Assembly: GCF_000283155.1 (NCBI RefSeq)
Contig: NW_004454216.1
Coordinates: forward strand, 3,528,680-3,592,679
Length of the DNA: 64,000 bases
Direction of reading: 5' to 3'
Source: Ceratotherium simum simum
Lineage: Eukaryota; Chordata; Mammalia; Perissodactyla; Rhinocerotidae
The notes beneath the pieces are model-generated. The model had not been told where the DNA came from, made no database searches, and was given only the letters and a program-made list of their open reading frames with translations. Below, in pieces: positions 22,296 to 34,499 of the stretch. The translations under genes and the position numbers were made by a program. Every line of letters starts with the position of its first letter. The stretch's first letter is position 1.

Positions 22296-22984
22296 AGGGT
22301 TAAATATTTATGGTTTAATAATCTTACATTTAATATTGTTATGGTGTGAGATAAGATTATGTCTTGATTTGTTGAATACATTCCTTTGGTACGTGATTTT
22401 CCTTTGCCATATATTAAATTTTCATACTAAACTATAACCTGTTTCAGAGGCCTTTATTCAGTTCATTGAACTATTGATTACTGCACTAATATCTTCATTA
22501 TTGAATTACTGTAGCTTTTACTATGCAGTAATAAAGTCTTATGTTTTCAGTGAATAGTTGATCAATCAGAAAATGCTCATCCTATAATGTTAAGTCAGTG
22601 GAAGGACATATACAAAAATACACATGGTCATGTTCTTGGGATGGGTGTATTATGATGATTTTTTTGATTATGCTCATCTATAGCTTCCTAATATCCTACC
22701 ATAATCATACCTTTAATTTTATGATTAGACAAAAATGTGTAAACATTCAAAAAAACCAAACAATTCTCTCTCCCTTACCACAAATACTTGCAATTAGTAT
22801 ATCCAGAATACCTGTGTTATTTTAGTAAATACAAATACCTCAGAAGAAAAACTAATTTCTCAATAAATTAAAGATTCCAGACTCATATATCTCCACCTAC
22901 TTAGCATTTCAACTTGAACATCTCATGTGTGAATATCAAACTCAACATGACTGGAAAAACATCATAATTCCCCAAAACTGCTTC
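22296..22984. other. Unassigned A/T-rich DNA
   Basis: No repeat or gene recognised. Confidence 0.5.
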
Positions 22985-23715
22985 TCTGTGTATTTTCCTA
23001 ATGTAGTAAATGGTACCACTTGTCATCTAGTTACTCAAGTTAAAAACCTTGGTGTCGTCCTGACCCCTCATTTTCTTTCTTGCCTGACCTCTGACTATTC
23101 AGCAAAACTTGTTGGTTCTACCGTAAAAACTTTAATCAAATCCTTTTATTTTTCACCACTTCAAAGGCCACCACCTCCTAACTCATCTTCCCCTGCTATA
23201 CTCTTATTTTCCATATAGCAGGCAGAGTGATGCTTAAAATACCTGAATCAGATCATGTAAGTCACTCCCACAAAACATTTCAGTATTCTCCTGTCACACT
23301 AAAAATAGAAACCAAAATCTTTCTCTGGCCAACTAAGTCCTACTTGTTCTTTTCCCTGAATGACTCCAAATTGATTGCCTATCCCCATCTCCCTCTCACC
23401 AGGCCCCATCCACACTGGCCTTCTTGATGTTTCTCAACATAACCAAAGGCATTCCTCTAAGGCTTTTGGCATTTCCTGTTCTTTCTGCCTAGAATGCTCT
23501 TCTTCCAAATATTCTCATGGCTTGTTCCCTTACTTCATGTGGTCCCTGCTTAAAATATCACCTCTTCAGAAAGGACTTCCATGGCCAGCCTTCTTAAAAT
23601 AGCCTCCTAAAGCATGCTGTATCTTTTCACCTGGCTTATTTTTCCTCAGTATTATCACTACCTATTTATATATTTTGTATTTGTTCTTTTTTTCTTGTCT
23701 CTCATCTCAGTTGAA
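22985..23715 (+). mobile_element. L2 LINE (sense), end of ORF2 and 3' UTR
   Basis: Sense L2: ACCTTGGTGTCGTCCTGACC, CACACTGGCCTTCTTGATG, GAATGCTCTTCTTCCAAATA, ATATCACCTCTTCAGAAAGG, ATTATCACTACCTATTTATA. The frames at 22925-23218 and 23227-23602 are decayed repeat sequence. Its opposite-strand relative lies 0.7 kb upstream. Confidence 0.8.
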
Positions 23716-24144
23716 TAAGAGTATTGGAATACTCAAAGAGTGATTTCATAAAACAAAGGAGAACACTATCTTTTACCTGAAACGTATAAAGATTAGAAAC
23801 ACTCAAAGGAGGTATACTTAGGAAAATTTCTCTCTCTAGCTATATGAGCATCACTAGCAAGTGCTCAGTTTTTTAATTTATTGTTATGCCCAACATTCTG
23901 AGCATAAACATAAATATTCAATTGCTTTTTATTACTTTGGTTATTTCTACGGAAAGAAAATTCAAGATTGTAAAAATATTTACTTTTTTTGCTTTTAAAT
24001 TCACAACCATATTCTTATAAACCAGAAAAAACAGCAGCGCTCTGTCCATAATTCAGGGTCATCCCTCTCTATCTCAGTCTCTATCACTCACTCCTAAACA
24101 CTATTGTATCTTCATCTTATCTTTCAACTTCAGTCTACATTTAG
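23716..24144. other. Unassigned A/T-rich DNA
   Basis: No repeat or gene recognised. Confidence 0.5.
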
Positions 24145-24216
24145 TGTATCAGTCAGGGCTCAATATTCAAGAAACAGAAATCACTCAAGGTATTTCAAGC
24201 AGAAAATGATTTAATA

Positions 24217-24227
24217 AAAGGAATTAG
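24217..24227 (+). repeat. Target-site duplication, left copy
   Basis: AAAGGAATTAG, identical to 24704-24714. Confidence 0.8.
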
Positions 24228-24703
24228 GCGTTGTTAACAATAGCCAAGACTTGGAAGCAACCTAAGTGCCCATCAAGGGACGAATGGATAAAGAAGCTGT
24301 GGTATGTATACACAATGGAATACTACTCAGCCATAAGAAACGATGAAATCCAGCCATTTGTGACAACATGGATGGACATTGAGGGTATAATGCAAAGTGA
24401 AATAAGTCAGAGGGAGAAGGCCAAATACCATATGATTTCCTTCATTAAGTAGTAGATAATAACAACAACAAACAAACACATAGAGACAGAGATTGGATTG
24501 GGGGTTACCAGAGGGGAAGGGGGGAGGGAGGAGGGCGAAAGGGATAATTCGGCACATGTGTGTGGTGATGGGTTGTAATTAGTATTTGGGTGGCGAACAT
24601 GATGTAATCTATGCAGAAATAGAAGTATAATGATGTACACCTGAAATTTTTGCAATGTCATAAACCACTGTTACTGCAATAAACAAAAAATTTAAAAAAA
24701 AAG
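24228..24703 (+). mobile_element. 5'-truncated L1, 476 bp
   Basis: Contains the last part of ORF2 still open (24231-24452: [48 protein letters not shown]), a 3' UTR with a G-rich tract (GGGGAAGGGGGGAGGGAGGA) and an A-rich tail. The uninterrupted ORF2 end and the TSD make it one of the younger L1 copies in the window. Confidence 0.9.
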
Positions 24704-24714
24704 AAAGGAATTAG
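24704..24714 (+). repeat. Target-site duplication, right copy
   Basis: Second copy of AAAGGAATTAG following the L1 A-tail. Confidence 0.8.
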
Positions 24715-24977
24715 ATGCTGAAAAATTGATAGAAGTGCTGGAGGGGAAGTGTGCCATCTCTGGACTTTTGGTTTCAAAAGTCACCAGACCTAGTGGTGAT
24801 TCAGAGGTGCAAAGCTGCTGCAGTTACTGCCACCACCCCTGCCTCTACCAGGGACATGGTGGAGAAAGGAGAGGAAAACATCTTAAGAAAACCTATGATG
24901 GATATAACTGGAGTGTTAAGAGAAGAAACTGCAGTCACAAAGCAGAAGCAAGAGGTTTTTGAGAAATAAAGAAAACC

Positions 24978-25032
24978 AGAGGGAAAGAGGGAAGGAAGGA
25001 AGGAAAGAAGAAAGGAAGTATGGGAAAGAAAG
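24978..25032. repeat. (GGAA)n purine-rich simple repeat
   Basis: Interrupted GGAAGGAAGGAA and related purine units. Confidence 0.85.
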
Positions 25033-25039
25033 ATAAAAG

Positions 25040-25640
25040 ACCAAGAAAAAGTGCTTAAAATGTAAAACTATGATAGTACGAGTGAATATGTCAGGAGAAA
25101 GCTTGAAAGATAAAATTGAGAAAATCTTTCAAGGAATAGAATAAGAGGGCATACATAGAAAATGGAAAACAATAGAGAAAAATTAGGGGGTCAACCTAGC
25201 AGGTCCCACATCTGACAAAGAGGAGTTTCTGAAATAAGAATCAGGAAATAGAGAACAAACTATTATTAAAGAAAGAATGCAACAAACAAAAGTCCATGAC
25301 AAAGGACACAATTTTCCAGAATGAAAGAGTCACTGAGTAACCAAAAAATAACTTTTAAAAAACCCATACCAGGACATATTATCATGAAATATTAGAGCAC
25401 TAGGAAAAGAGAGGACTCTCAAGACTTCTAGAGGGGTAAAAATTAAGGCTCAAGCCAAAGACAAGGAACCAATATGGCAATGGACTTCTCAACAACAACT
25501 CTGGAAGCAGGAAGATAATGTTCTTCCAAATGATGGTGTATGTACTTTTCAATTCTTTACCCACAAAATTATCAGTAAGTGTAGGGTGTATTGTAAGCAG
25601 GTTGTAAACAAGAACACACAAAAAGTCAAATAATTAGAAA
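25040..25640 (+). mobile_element. L1M/HAL1-like fragment
   Basis: Contains GGAACCAATATGGCAATGGA, CTTCTCAACAACAACTCTGG, AAGCAGGAAGATAATG and ATGAAATATTAGAGCACTAG, which match non-coding or ORF1-type sequence of old L1/HAL1 elements. Moderately decayed; exact family not assigned. Confidence 0.5.
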
Positions 25641-26104
25641 ACAGGAAGAACATGAACTTTAGTAGAGTCACCCTATGGATAAGGGAACCAGATCCCAGGG
25701 TCTCTGGGAATTTGAGCAAAGAATTTAAGGATCTTTAATCCAGTTCTTAACTGTTAACCTGACTCAACTGCTTCCTACTTTTTTCTATATTCTCTCTCCT
25801 AACTATCCACTTACCTTTTCACTCCTTTCTTTATATTTGCGGGTTTTTAAATTACTGTTTCTTATATTAGTTGCCTCTCTCTTAAACACAAACTGGTTCA
25901 AATTCTTGAGAGATGTAACTTGATTTCCTCTGCTTGTCTTTCATGCCAAGGCACATTATAGGTCACTGAACAGCCTATGGGTTGGTCAGGTTCTGACCCC
26001 TAATTACCAGCTGAGGTTGGTGGGATGATTTAATGCATATAAAAGATATGATAACTTTGTGTTGTTTCTTTGGCAGGGGTTATGAACAAGGCATTTTTAC
26101 TTCG
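25641..26104. other. Unassigned non-coding DNA
   Basis: No repeat or gene recognised. Confidence 0.5.
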
Positions 26105-26285
26105 AGTAGTGGTTCTTCATCAGTATCACCTGGGAACTTATTTGACATTCAAATTTTGGGGCCCTACCCTAGATCTAGATATTCAGAAACTCTTGGGGTG
26201 AGTCTTGGCCGTCTGTGACCAAGTTTGTTTTAGCAAACTGAGTGATTCTGATATGTCACACTAATATTTGAAATCTACTGCCTTA
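26105..26285. mobile_element. hAT non-autonomous element (MER5/MER20-like)
   Basis: Starts GAGTAGTGGTTCTTCATCAG and continues TATCACCTGGGAACTTATTT, TTTTGGGGCCCTACCCTAGA, ending GAGTGATTCTGATATGTCAC, AAATCTACTGCC. The terminal phrases are partly complementary, as expected. Confidence 0.65.
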
Positions 26286-26784
26286 CAAGGGGCTATCACA
26301 GTATTATTGAATATGTAGTTTACACAATCTTTCTGTATCTAAGATTTTCCAGGAGTGAAAGGTGACAACATTACCTCTCTTTCAATTTTTCTTTTTTAAT
26401 GTAATGGCTATTCGTATATTAACACTTTTTAGTTGTGGGATGGGCATGAATGGAAGACATGCGTATAACTCTATCAATGTGCATTTACTCTCCGATAAGA
26501 CGACACTAATATACACCCAACTTCTAGCACATTCCAGAAACATTCTAAGTAGCAATAAATGTTAGTTTCCTTGACTATTTCCAACCACAGGAAACTCGTT
26601 CCTTTTGTTTTAACTTTACTGACTCTCCCAGTCATAAGTCCATGTGCTTCCCACACACAGAGTGAATTTATATTCGACTGTCATTTACTGAGAATCTAGT
26701 ATGTGCCATGTTATTTCTTTTAGACTTCCCAATTACTCTGTGTATTGGGCATTTTTACATCTTTGTGAGTGGAAGCCCTTGAAA
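26286..26784. other. Unassigned non-coding DNA
   Basis: No repeat or gene recognised. Confidence 0.5.
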
Positions 26785-27340
26785 CATTTGTAGAAACCAT
26801 TCTGTATCTCTTTCCAGGCAAAACAACCCAAACTCTGTCAATTGTTTCTCATATATAAGGTTTTAAGGCCTTTCAAAATTCTGATAGCTTTCCCCAGGTC
26901 ATATTCCAGCTTCCTAACATGTTGTTCAGCTACTCATATTTCAATATTTGAATATTACATATGTAAGCAATGGTCTGACACGTGTAGATTATTGTCCCTT
27001 TTGTTCTAGACACAGTATCCTATTAGAGAAAACTAAAATTACCCTCAACTCCTAGCCATGCAACTGTGGCTCACTATAAACTGATGTCATAACAGGTCTC
27101 TCCTGACATGATTTTTTCTAAACCTAAGTATATTTTATATCTGTTCATAATAAATATCATTTTAGTAGTTTTAGTCATCGTTCCAATCTGTCATGATTTC
27201 TTTGAACTTTGATTCTATCTTCCTTTCTTTTTATTAGCTATTCCTCCCATATGTCTATCATCTGCAAAGCTTATAATTGTGCTTTTATGTCTTTGCTCAA
27301 GTTGTTGATAAAAATGTTAGGTAGAATAGATTCCCATAAT
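26785..27340 (-). mobile_element. L3/CR1-type LINE (antisense)
   Basis: Plus strand follows the antisense order of CR1/L3 3' sequence: TTTCCAGGCAAAACAACCC, CAATGGTCTGACACGTG, CTCACTATAAACTGATG, TATTAGCTATTCCTCCCATA, TCATCTGCAAAGCTTATAAT and TTGATAAAAATGTTAGGTAG. Heavily diverged, as expected for a lineage that ceased moving early in mammalian history. Confidence 0.6.
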
Positions 27341-27349
27341 AATGCACAT

Positions 27350-27520
27350 AATACTAATATTTGATATTTGCATGGTGCTAAAGTATTCACAAAGCATATT
27401 CCTATACATGATCTCATTCGATACTATAATCCTGGGTGGTGGGAAGGGCAACCTTTTTTGTTTCTCCTCTCATATGATGGATAAAGAAATTGATGCTAAG
27501 AGAACATAAGTTACACCACT
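27350..27520 (-). repeat. MIR-family SINE (antisense), diverged
   Basis: ATATTTGCATGGTGCTAAAG, CACAAAGCATATTCCTATAC, ATGATCTCATTCGATA and AAAGAAATTGATGCTAAGAG match the antisense MIR/MIR3 layout. It abuts the L3/CR1 fragment. Confidence 0.5.
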
Positions 27521-28524
27521 ACCGGTACAGAATTATTACTATAGATTAAGTATGTTAAAGTGGTTTTTGTTTATAGTTCTAACCAACTATGAATTTGAAT
27601 CCACCTACCTATATCACCATTCAACCCATATTCATGCCTCTGTAATTAGTTTCATGAAACAGCAAGGAATAACTCATTCTTCTGGAAGAAATGGAGTTAA
27701 AACAGTAGAAGAGACCAAAGAGGAAAGAGTCCCTGCTGACAGAAGTGATGGGGGAGGCAAACGGAAGCCAGACAGCCTCTGACTGTCCCAATACAACATG
27801 AGCAAGATGGGCCTGGAGAAGCAAAATCAGGAAAGCTGGTGGGGGATCTGCTTTGAGGTGGGCAAAGAGCCATGTGTGGGATCTCCTCCAGGGAAATACA
27901 AGGTGCCACATATTCCTTGTTTTGAAGCCTATTCTGGAAGTCTAAGAACATATTTGATAATCAATCTTGCTGAATGAAGAAGTCAACTCTGACAGTAAGC
28001 ATGCAAGGCCAGGACTGTAACATCCCTCTCTGACATGAGCCTTGACTTAGCCCATTTCCATCCTATGAGGCTTCATTCCCATATGACAGTAAGGAACACA
28101 CGGCACTCTACCCACAGAATAACAACCTTACTCTCAAGCAAACAGAATGAGGGTGAGAAAGGGCCTGTGTATCGAAACATAACCCCATCTTTACCAGGTT
28201 AAAATCACGGTGATAACCAAGGCACTGGAAAGAGTAGGCATATATTAGGTTGAATCATATAAATTTATGAATATTTGACTCTTTTTGACCAACGACAATT
28301 TCATGTAGTTCACCCCATACATTATAGTTATGTTCTGAATGCTTTTAAAAAGACCAGGGTAAGGAAACATGCTCAAAGTGTTCACCATAGCATCCTTCCT
28401 TTTAAAGGTCTTTTGAAAAAGAAATAACTGTAACTGGATGTTGTTATTTCAGATGAACAATATATTAGTCCACACAATAGCTTTAAATCTATCAGATCAC
28501 TAAACAATGGGAAAATATCAAAAT
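27521..28524. other. Unassigned non-coding DNA
   Basis: No repeat recognised. The overlapping frames at 27552-27951 on both strands lack domains and conflict with each other. Confidence 0.5.
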
Positions 28525-28905
28525 AAATCCAATCAAACAAATGTATTGAGGATTTTTTATGTGCTGGGTACTAGAGTAGTGCTAGGGGTAGAGAAATGAG
28601 TAAGATAAAATTCTTAACTTCAAGAGGTCCTAAACAACTCGAGGGATCAGTCAAAACAAATAAATTATAATATAGTAAATTAACTTAAGATAAAAATATG
28701 GAAATATAGAGAACAATTTTCTGGTCCAGGAAGTGTAAGGGAGATAAGATGACAACAGATCTGAGTTTTGAAGGACTAATATGAGTTATCCAGATAGACA
28801 AGAGGGATAAAGGGTGTGCCAGGTCAGAAGAGTGATTTCACAAAGGCCAGAGGTGTGGGGCTGGAGAAGTGATGGAAGGTGATGGAGAGTCAGAGACTCA
28901 CAGTT
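28525..28905 (-). mobile_element. L2 LINE (antisense)
   Basis: Plus strand: ACAAATGTATTGAGGATTTT, TATGTGCTGGGTACTAGAGT, TTCTTAACTTCAAGAGGTCC, TGAGTTTTGAAGGACTAATA, GGTGTGCCAGGTCAGAAGAG, CACAAAGGCCAGAGGTGTGG; same order as the antisense L2 3' end. Confidence 0.65.
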
Positions 28906-31600
28906 TGGAAATGTTTTTTTACTGATAGCATCACCTACTTGTAATGGTAATTAACCTTGTTCTGATGAAAATCTAAAATATCTTAATTTATTGAAGAGGT
29001 AACATCAACACTTCAATTATTTCCTGTTGATTTTTTTTTCTTTTTTGCATCTAATTTTCCTGTGTTTTCGATTTAAGACACTAAGAAGGCAAATTTTTTA
29101 GAAAGGAAAGTTGTGCCTTGATTGAGTTACCGAACTTGATTTGCATAGCTATGTACATTTTAAAATAGAGCATAATATCAAAACAAACAATAATATGCCT
29201 GCCATGTTATGCAGAGGTATGATTATACAATTTAAAACTCAATTTTATTGTGCATATATGAAGACTGGTTTTTGATTGCTCAGTTTTTTTTTTCCCAAAC
29301 TCATAACAATTTCATTCTTCACCTTAAAGTTCTAAGGTTCAACTATATTTGAATTATCCATAAAAAAATCATGAGTATTTTCTCTGTATGAAATTTCCCC
29401 CCATAGTTCATAACTTGAAAATGACTAAAGCAATTTGTGCACTAAGACGGGGGCTGGGGGAAAAGCCGTCTTTGCTCTCAGACAAGGGCAAGGGAGTTGG
29501 AGAATCAAAGGATAATTTCTTGAAAGAAAAGGTTGAACAGATCAAAACAGAAGGTGATACTGGATGTTGTTCTGAAATGCTAGCAGTAGCATTCCTTCCT
29601 ACTTGCCTTTCTGGTGACATGGTCTGAAATGAAACTGTCAGGGGCTAGCATCCTGGGGTCTCTCTACGGACCCTCTTTAAGAGCCGTAAAGACACAGCAT
29701 TCTCTATCTACTTTCCTCTACTTTAGTGTGAGAGAAACACATAACATTTGAAAGGAAGGTTAAAATCTAAGTCAGACAACAAGGAAGAGGCTGAAAGGGC
29801 TGGTTCACCCTGCAGTGTAATAAAAGATGTTGGTTCTGAGGTAGAAGTTATGCTTTGTTGGAGACTTCTGGTTGCCTAGAAGTTTGCAATCAAAGAGGCG
29901 TCAGAGTCTAATGTGGTTGTGAGCGAGTGATGGGGCCTCTGTTGCATTGCTCTCCAGTGAGGCAGAGGCCATATACCGGCATAGCTATTGAATTGGGAAT
30001 CCCTGGGAAGTCCCCAACAGAAGGCTTCCAGTTGTGTTCTGCCAAAGCAGTCAACGCCAAAGGGACTCAGGGTTCCTACCATGCGGACAGTGTGACTGAG
30101 ACTTGTGGCCCTTTCCTGCCTCTTCTGTTGTTCCTACCCATAAGGTATTTGCCAGACAGCAGCTGGCAAGCCGTGTCAGTGCACACAGATTGTTCCACTA
30201 CTTTGTAAGGAAACCTTAAAGTCTCAATTATTTATGAAATGGGTTTGATTGGGGTATATAGACCACATAACTGTAATATATAAATCAGTCTCTTCTAGAA
30301 AAAGGGGGCTGGATTTAAACAGGGCCTTACTTAGGTATTAACAATTGTGTATGTATCAAAAGCCAATAATGCATTTTGTAATGGGAGTTGTATAGTAAGA
30401 AAATATAGTGTTCTGAAGACATGAGCAGAATGCAGCATTAGATGCGATGCACTAAAATATTAATGGACTTGAAGTTAAGGTGGTAATAGGTGGAGTACAG
30501 TGAAAGCTGAAAATGAGGACAGAAGAAGACCTGAAAAGAAAGATCAGAGCTCATACAATCACTGGTTCAGGGTTTGCCGTAGCCTAGCTGGAGAATTTCT
30601 GCAGGTTCAGCTTAGGTACGGGATCTAGGGAAATGAAACGGTACTTGAGTAAAGTGGCTTGTATTTTATAAATCTGAAGATTTATTGCTAGTAAAACAAT
30701 GGAACTAAATTAAATAGTCATGTGTAAGTCAGTGGTCTCTCACATTGTAGTAAGAGTTTGTTGTGCACTAAACCATCTACCTAAGCTAAGCTTGGGGGTA
30801 GGAGGGAATCCTAGGACTGAGGGGGAAGAGAAGAATATTATATCAATTAAATAGGCTGGGAAAAAGTTGAGAGCAGGGAGTGCCTGTTGGAGCAGCTTGT
30901 CTTAAGTGAGAAACTCCCCTGTTCCATCAGCCTTTGCTTGCTCTTTGAATTGAGACATTGGAGGAAGAAAGCTAACGTTTATCATAGATGAGGTCACAGT
31001 GCTGAGCAAAACTGAATAGTGACTCTGTGTCCATCAGGGCCCTCCGAGCAAGAATAAGAATAATCAAAGAACACTCTTTGCCTAGATTCATGGAGTGCTG
31101 ACATTTTGCTCTGTTAGCTTTATCTCTAAAGATTATTTGAGTGGAGGAAAATTCAGATGTTCCTGGATGCTCGAATGGCTTTCCTGAAAATCCAAAAGAG
31201 ATGCTGCCCTACCCTCTCCCATGTCTTTACTTCCTTACTTTATCCCCCAGCCCAGGGGAGCCTTATCTCTCTTTACTGGACTGGCCAAGCTCTCTTCTCT
31301 GTCTTCTAGTGGAAACTACTCTCCCCACAGGCCTCAGCATCCCAACTTTGTCTATGGTTATTTCCTGAGCTCACCTCCCTCTTTTCAGGCCCAGTGCATC
31401 ATTGTTGAGCTCTGCAATCTGAGTCCTACTTCTGCACCCTCTGCCTCCCTAGAACCTTTTTCCTTTCTTTATAGCTCCATATGCTTGCTCAATTTTCACC
31501 CCCACCCCCACAAACCTTTCTCCACCAGCTGCCCCTCCCATCTGGAAGCAGTCCTCCCCCAGCTACATTAATATTAAAAAATATCCTCCTTCAGTCCACA
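28906..31600. other. Unassigned DNA, 2.7 kb
   Basis: No repeat recognised. GC rises around 29390-30210, where two overlapping frames (29388-29627 plus and 29408-29620 minus) and a 93-codon frame (29927-30208) occur; none shows a family signature. Positions 31200-31570 are C/T-rich. Confidence 0.45.
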
Positions 31601-33474
31601 CTTCTGACCTAGTACTGTATCATTCTCTCTCCCACTGGAAGCTGCACATTTGCATTTTATCACATCCACCCCGGCCCATATGGGGTCACCCTTCAATCCT
31701 CCGATATTTTTAGAGAAAGGGAGGATTTTGCTACAGTCGTTAGTCTGATATTCCTGGCTCTTCAGCTGAAAGTTTGGCTTTCTAGTGACAGGCTGCGGCA
31801 GAGATTGAGAAGTGGATCGGAGCTACTGTCAGGGAGAAAAAGTTTGCTCTGGATTCTAGAAGTCTATAGCCTCCTCTTTCCTCCTGTGTATTGAAATGTT
31901 AAGTACAGTGTAAATTAATGATGAACGTGGCTGAGAGGAAGAAATGCACCCAGAAAAGGGGGAGCAGATGCAGCTTGGGTTAGAATCTTCCAAGCGCTAC
32001 GAGCATCTTCACCAATTAAAATTCCTGGGGACAACTGTTGGTCTCAGAGTACTCATAAGCTTCTTTGCCAGGACATATTCAAGGTGTTACTTTTCGCCTT
32101 TCATCCTAGATACTTAAGTGATGCACTGAGAATATGGAGTGGTGTGATATGTCGATACGAGTTATTGTCTATTCATCTCCTTGAATAGCTGTTTAAATTT
32201 AGCTACTGCTGGCCATCAGTTTACTGGTCTGTAAAATGGAGACATTGGGTTTAATTAACCCAAAAGTCTAGCTCATTCTGTTTCTATGTGTGCATAACCA
32301 TCCTGAAGCAAGTTGGAGAGTAGAGTCAGGAATTCCTTCCTTGGAAGAGGAGACTGTCACAATGAGACTAGGAGTATTTAACACTCCTTGTTTCTACCTG
32401 GAATCATCCAAATATAACAAAGAGAAGAAAAGTCATTACTTAACATCCAAAATGACTATAGGCACTTCCGCCTTCTAAAGGAAGTTGGATAAAATAATCT
32501 ATGTACTGTTCCAATTGGTTGAGATGCTAGAATGTAAGGAAATCTCAAAGCTTCTTCCAGTTCATTTGTGTTCTTTTGGGGGGCTTGGAAGAGTCTCTTG
32601 CTTGACACAGTCCCCTAGTGAATCTTTGGACACGCAATAGCAGGCTCTGAGCTGGCCAGGTGGAGGAGAGCTAAGTTGCTCTGCATAATAAAATGAAGGG
32701 GAGTGTCCTCTCTGGGAAACTACAGAAAGAAGTCCCAGAAAAAGGTGCGGCAGATAGAAGCAAACACCTGTCACCTCCACCCTTCAGGAAAGTCTGCTCC
32801 ATGCAAATGCCTTCAGTGAGAAGGCTGAATAGAAAGAAAAGACCGGCTAGAGGAAGAGAGACCTGAATGAGATCGGAGTTCATTGGATGACAGAACTCAA
32901 AACCTGAAGGGATTATTTGCAAACATTTTGACATAAGCATTGGAAATTTGGAATAGTGGAATCAAAACACATAAAGAATATGTCTTATTTACCTCATTGT
33001 CTCTGGTTTCTAAAGAAAATTACCACCCATGGGGCATACCTTAGACATACCTGTGTTCTTGTGCCTGAAAGTTGTAGGAAATCCCACATATGAGAAAACG
33101 TTTGCCCTTTGAATATGGCATAATCAACTGCAAGGGCTTTTTCTTTATGTGCCAGTTTGAAGACTATGAGGACTAATTAGATATAATCTAAATAATAACC
33201 TTACAAAATGAGACATTTAAATGTCATAATTTTTATCTGTAATATAGACTTAATCTCATTTTACCATATTACTTTTTTCCAGCCATCATGTTGGAGTCAC
33301 TGTAAATGTTCTAACCTATCAGCACTGATAGATTGCTGAAACCCTCAAACATTTTTCATTCATTTGGAAACTTGGAAGCTGTTTAGGATGATAATAAAAC
33401 TAGATGGGACTGTTGAATTACTTGATATCATAGCTTTTGAAAAAAAATACTAATATTTATTGAAAACATAATCA
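31601..33474. other. Unassigned DNA, 1.9 kb
   Basis: A faint MIR-like phrase (CTGGTCTGTAAAATGGAGAC) occurs near 32225, too short to call. Otherwise unrecognised. Confidence 0.45.
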
Positions 33475-33545
33475 AAGTGCTTTAGTACAGTGCCTGGAAC
33501 ATACTAATTGTGTGATAAAAATTAGTTATTGCTGATATTATTATT
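33475..33545 (+). repeat. MIR 3' end
   Basis: ACAGTGCCTGGAACATACTA followed by a decayed AATAAATGTTAGTTATTATT-like tail. Confidence 0.6.
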
Positions 33546-33559
33546 TTTGCAATTGTTAT

Positions 33560-33765
33560 TGGATACCAAATATGATCCTTTTCACAACTATCTTATTAAA
33601 ACCAAGAAACAGCTCTTCAAGGTGAATACTACTAGCCTAGTTTCATAGAAAAGGTGTCTGAGGTTCAAATAAGCCAAGTATTACTTACTTACCTGTATTT
33701 TAATAAATGGAAAATGGCAAAGTCACTTTTTAACCCAAAGCCCATGTTCCTTCCATGATATAATT
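33560..33765 (-). repeat. MIR-family SINE (antisense), diverged
   Basis: CACAACTATCTTATTAAAAC, TTTCATAGAAAAGGTGTCTG, AGGTTCAAATAAGCCAAGTA follow the antisense MIR core with many substitutions. Confidence 0.45.
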
Positions 33766-34495
33766 TTTCTAAATTCAGTCTACCTTCACTGAAGATGAAG
33801 TGATTGTAGGTAGATTGTAGGTAACAATAAAAATATTTAATAGACTTACATTCATTTTAACACATATAAGAAAAATATTTATTATTTTTAGTATAATGGA
33901 TTTCTGGGTATAGCAGTGATTATACAAGTATTATTAAAATATTTTTACAGAGTAAAAATGCACATTAAACATTTAAAAAATTTTAATAATACAGCTCTGG
34001 AAAAAGTCACAAGAAGATACCTGGATAGCTGATGCTTAGATAACACTGAGACCACACTTACTAGTCTTCTCAAACTTCTCTCTTCAGGAACTCACTGATG
34101 GTTTAGGGACTAGAAAACCTCATTCACACTCTCACACAAAACATCTTACGCTAAAATATCATTAAAAATGTTGTCCACTAAATTTTCATTTAAAGGAAAT
34201 ATCACTTTAAAAGCAAGTAAAACATCTTATATGCTTTAACATTACTCTTTCCCCTCACCAACTACTTCCTACGCTATTCCCTAATCCGCTGCCTCACTGT
34301 GACGACTCCAGGCATCTGAGCAAGGTTATTGTCTGAGCACCTTAGGGATTTGGTCCACTGTAAATGTTGAATTTTATTTAGGCTGTCACTCCCCAAGAGG
34401 GACATCAAGCCACAGCAGCATGGGTAACTACCTTCTCCATTCCCACTTGTTTTCCTGTCTATGGAATGCACCCAATGATCCCCCACCCCCGGTAT
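33766..34495. other. Unassigned A/T-rich DNA
   Basis: No repeat or gene recognised. A small direct repeat (GATTGTAGGTA twice) lies at about 33801-33823. Confidence 0.5.
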
Positions 34496-34499
34496 TCAT

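Larger units (their letters stand above)
24145..24965. repeat. Unclassified older repeat, split by an L1
   Basis: The halves 24145-24227 and 24715-24965 flank a TSD-bracketed L1. The left half reads GTATCAGTCAGGGCTCAATA, AGAAACAGAAATCACTCAAG, AGCAGAAAATGATTTAATAA, a phrase series I recall from dispersed mammalian repeats but cannot name with confidence. Confidence 0.45.

Noticed and set aside
22925..23602. Series of plus-strand frames as a small gene
   Set aside because: They follow sense L2 sequence step by step; no splice structure needed or seen.
24726..24969. Two overlapping 72-78 codon frames as a coding exon
   Set aside because: They belong to the older repeat split by the L1 at 24228 and contradict each other in frame.
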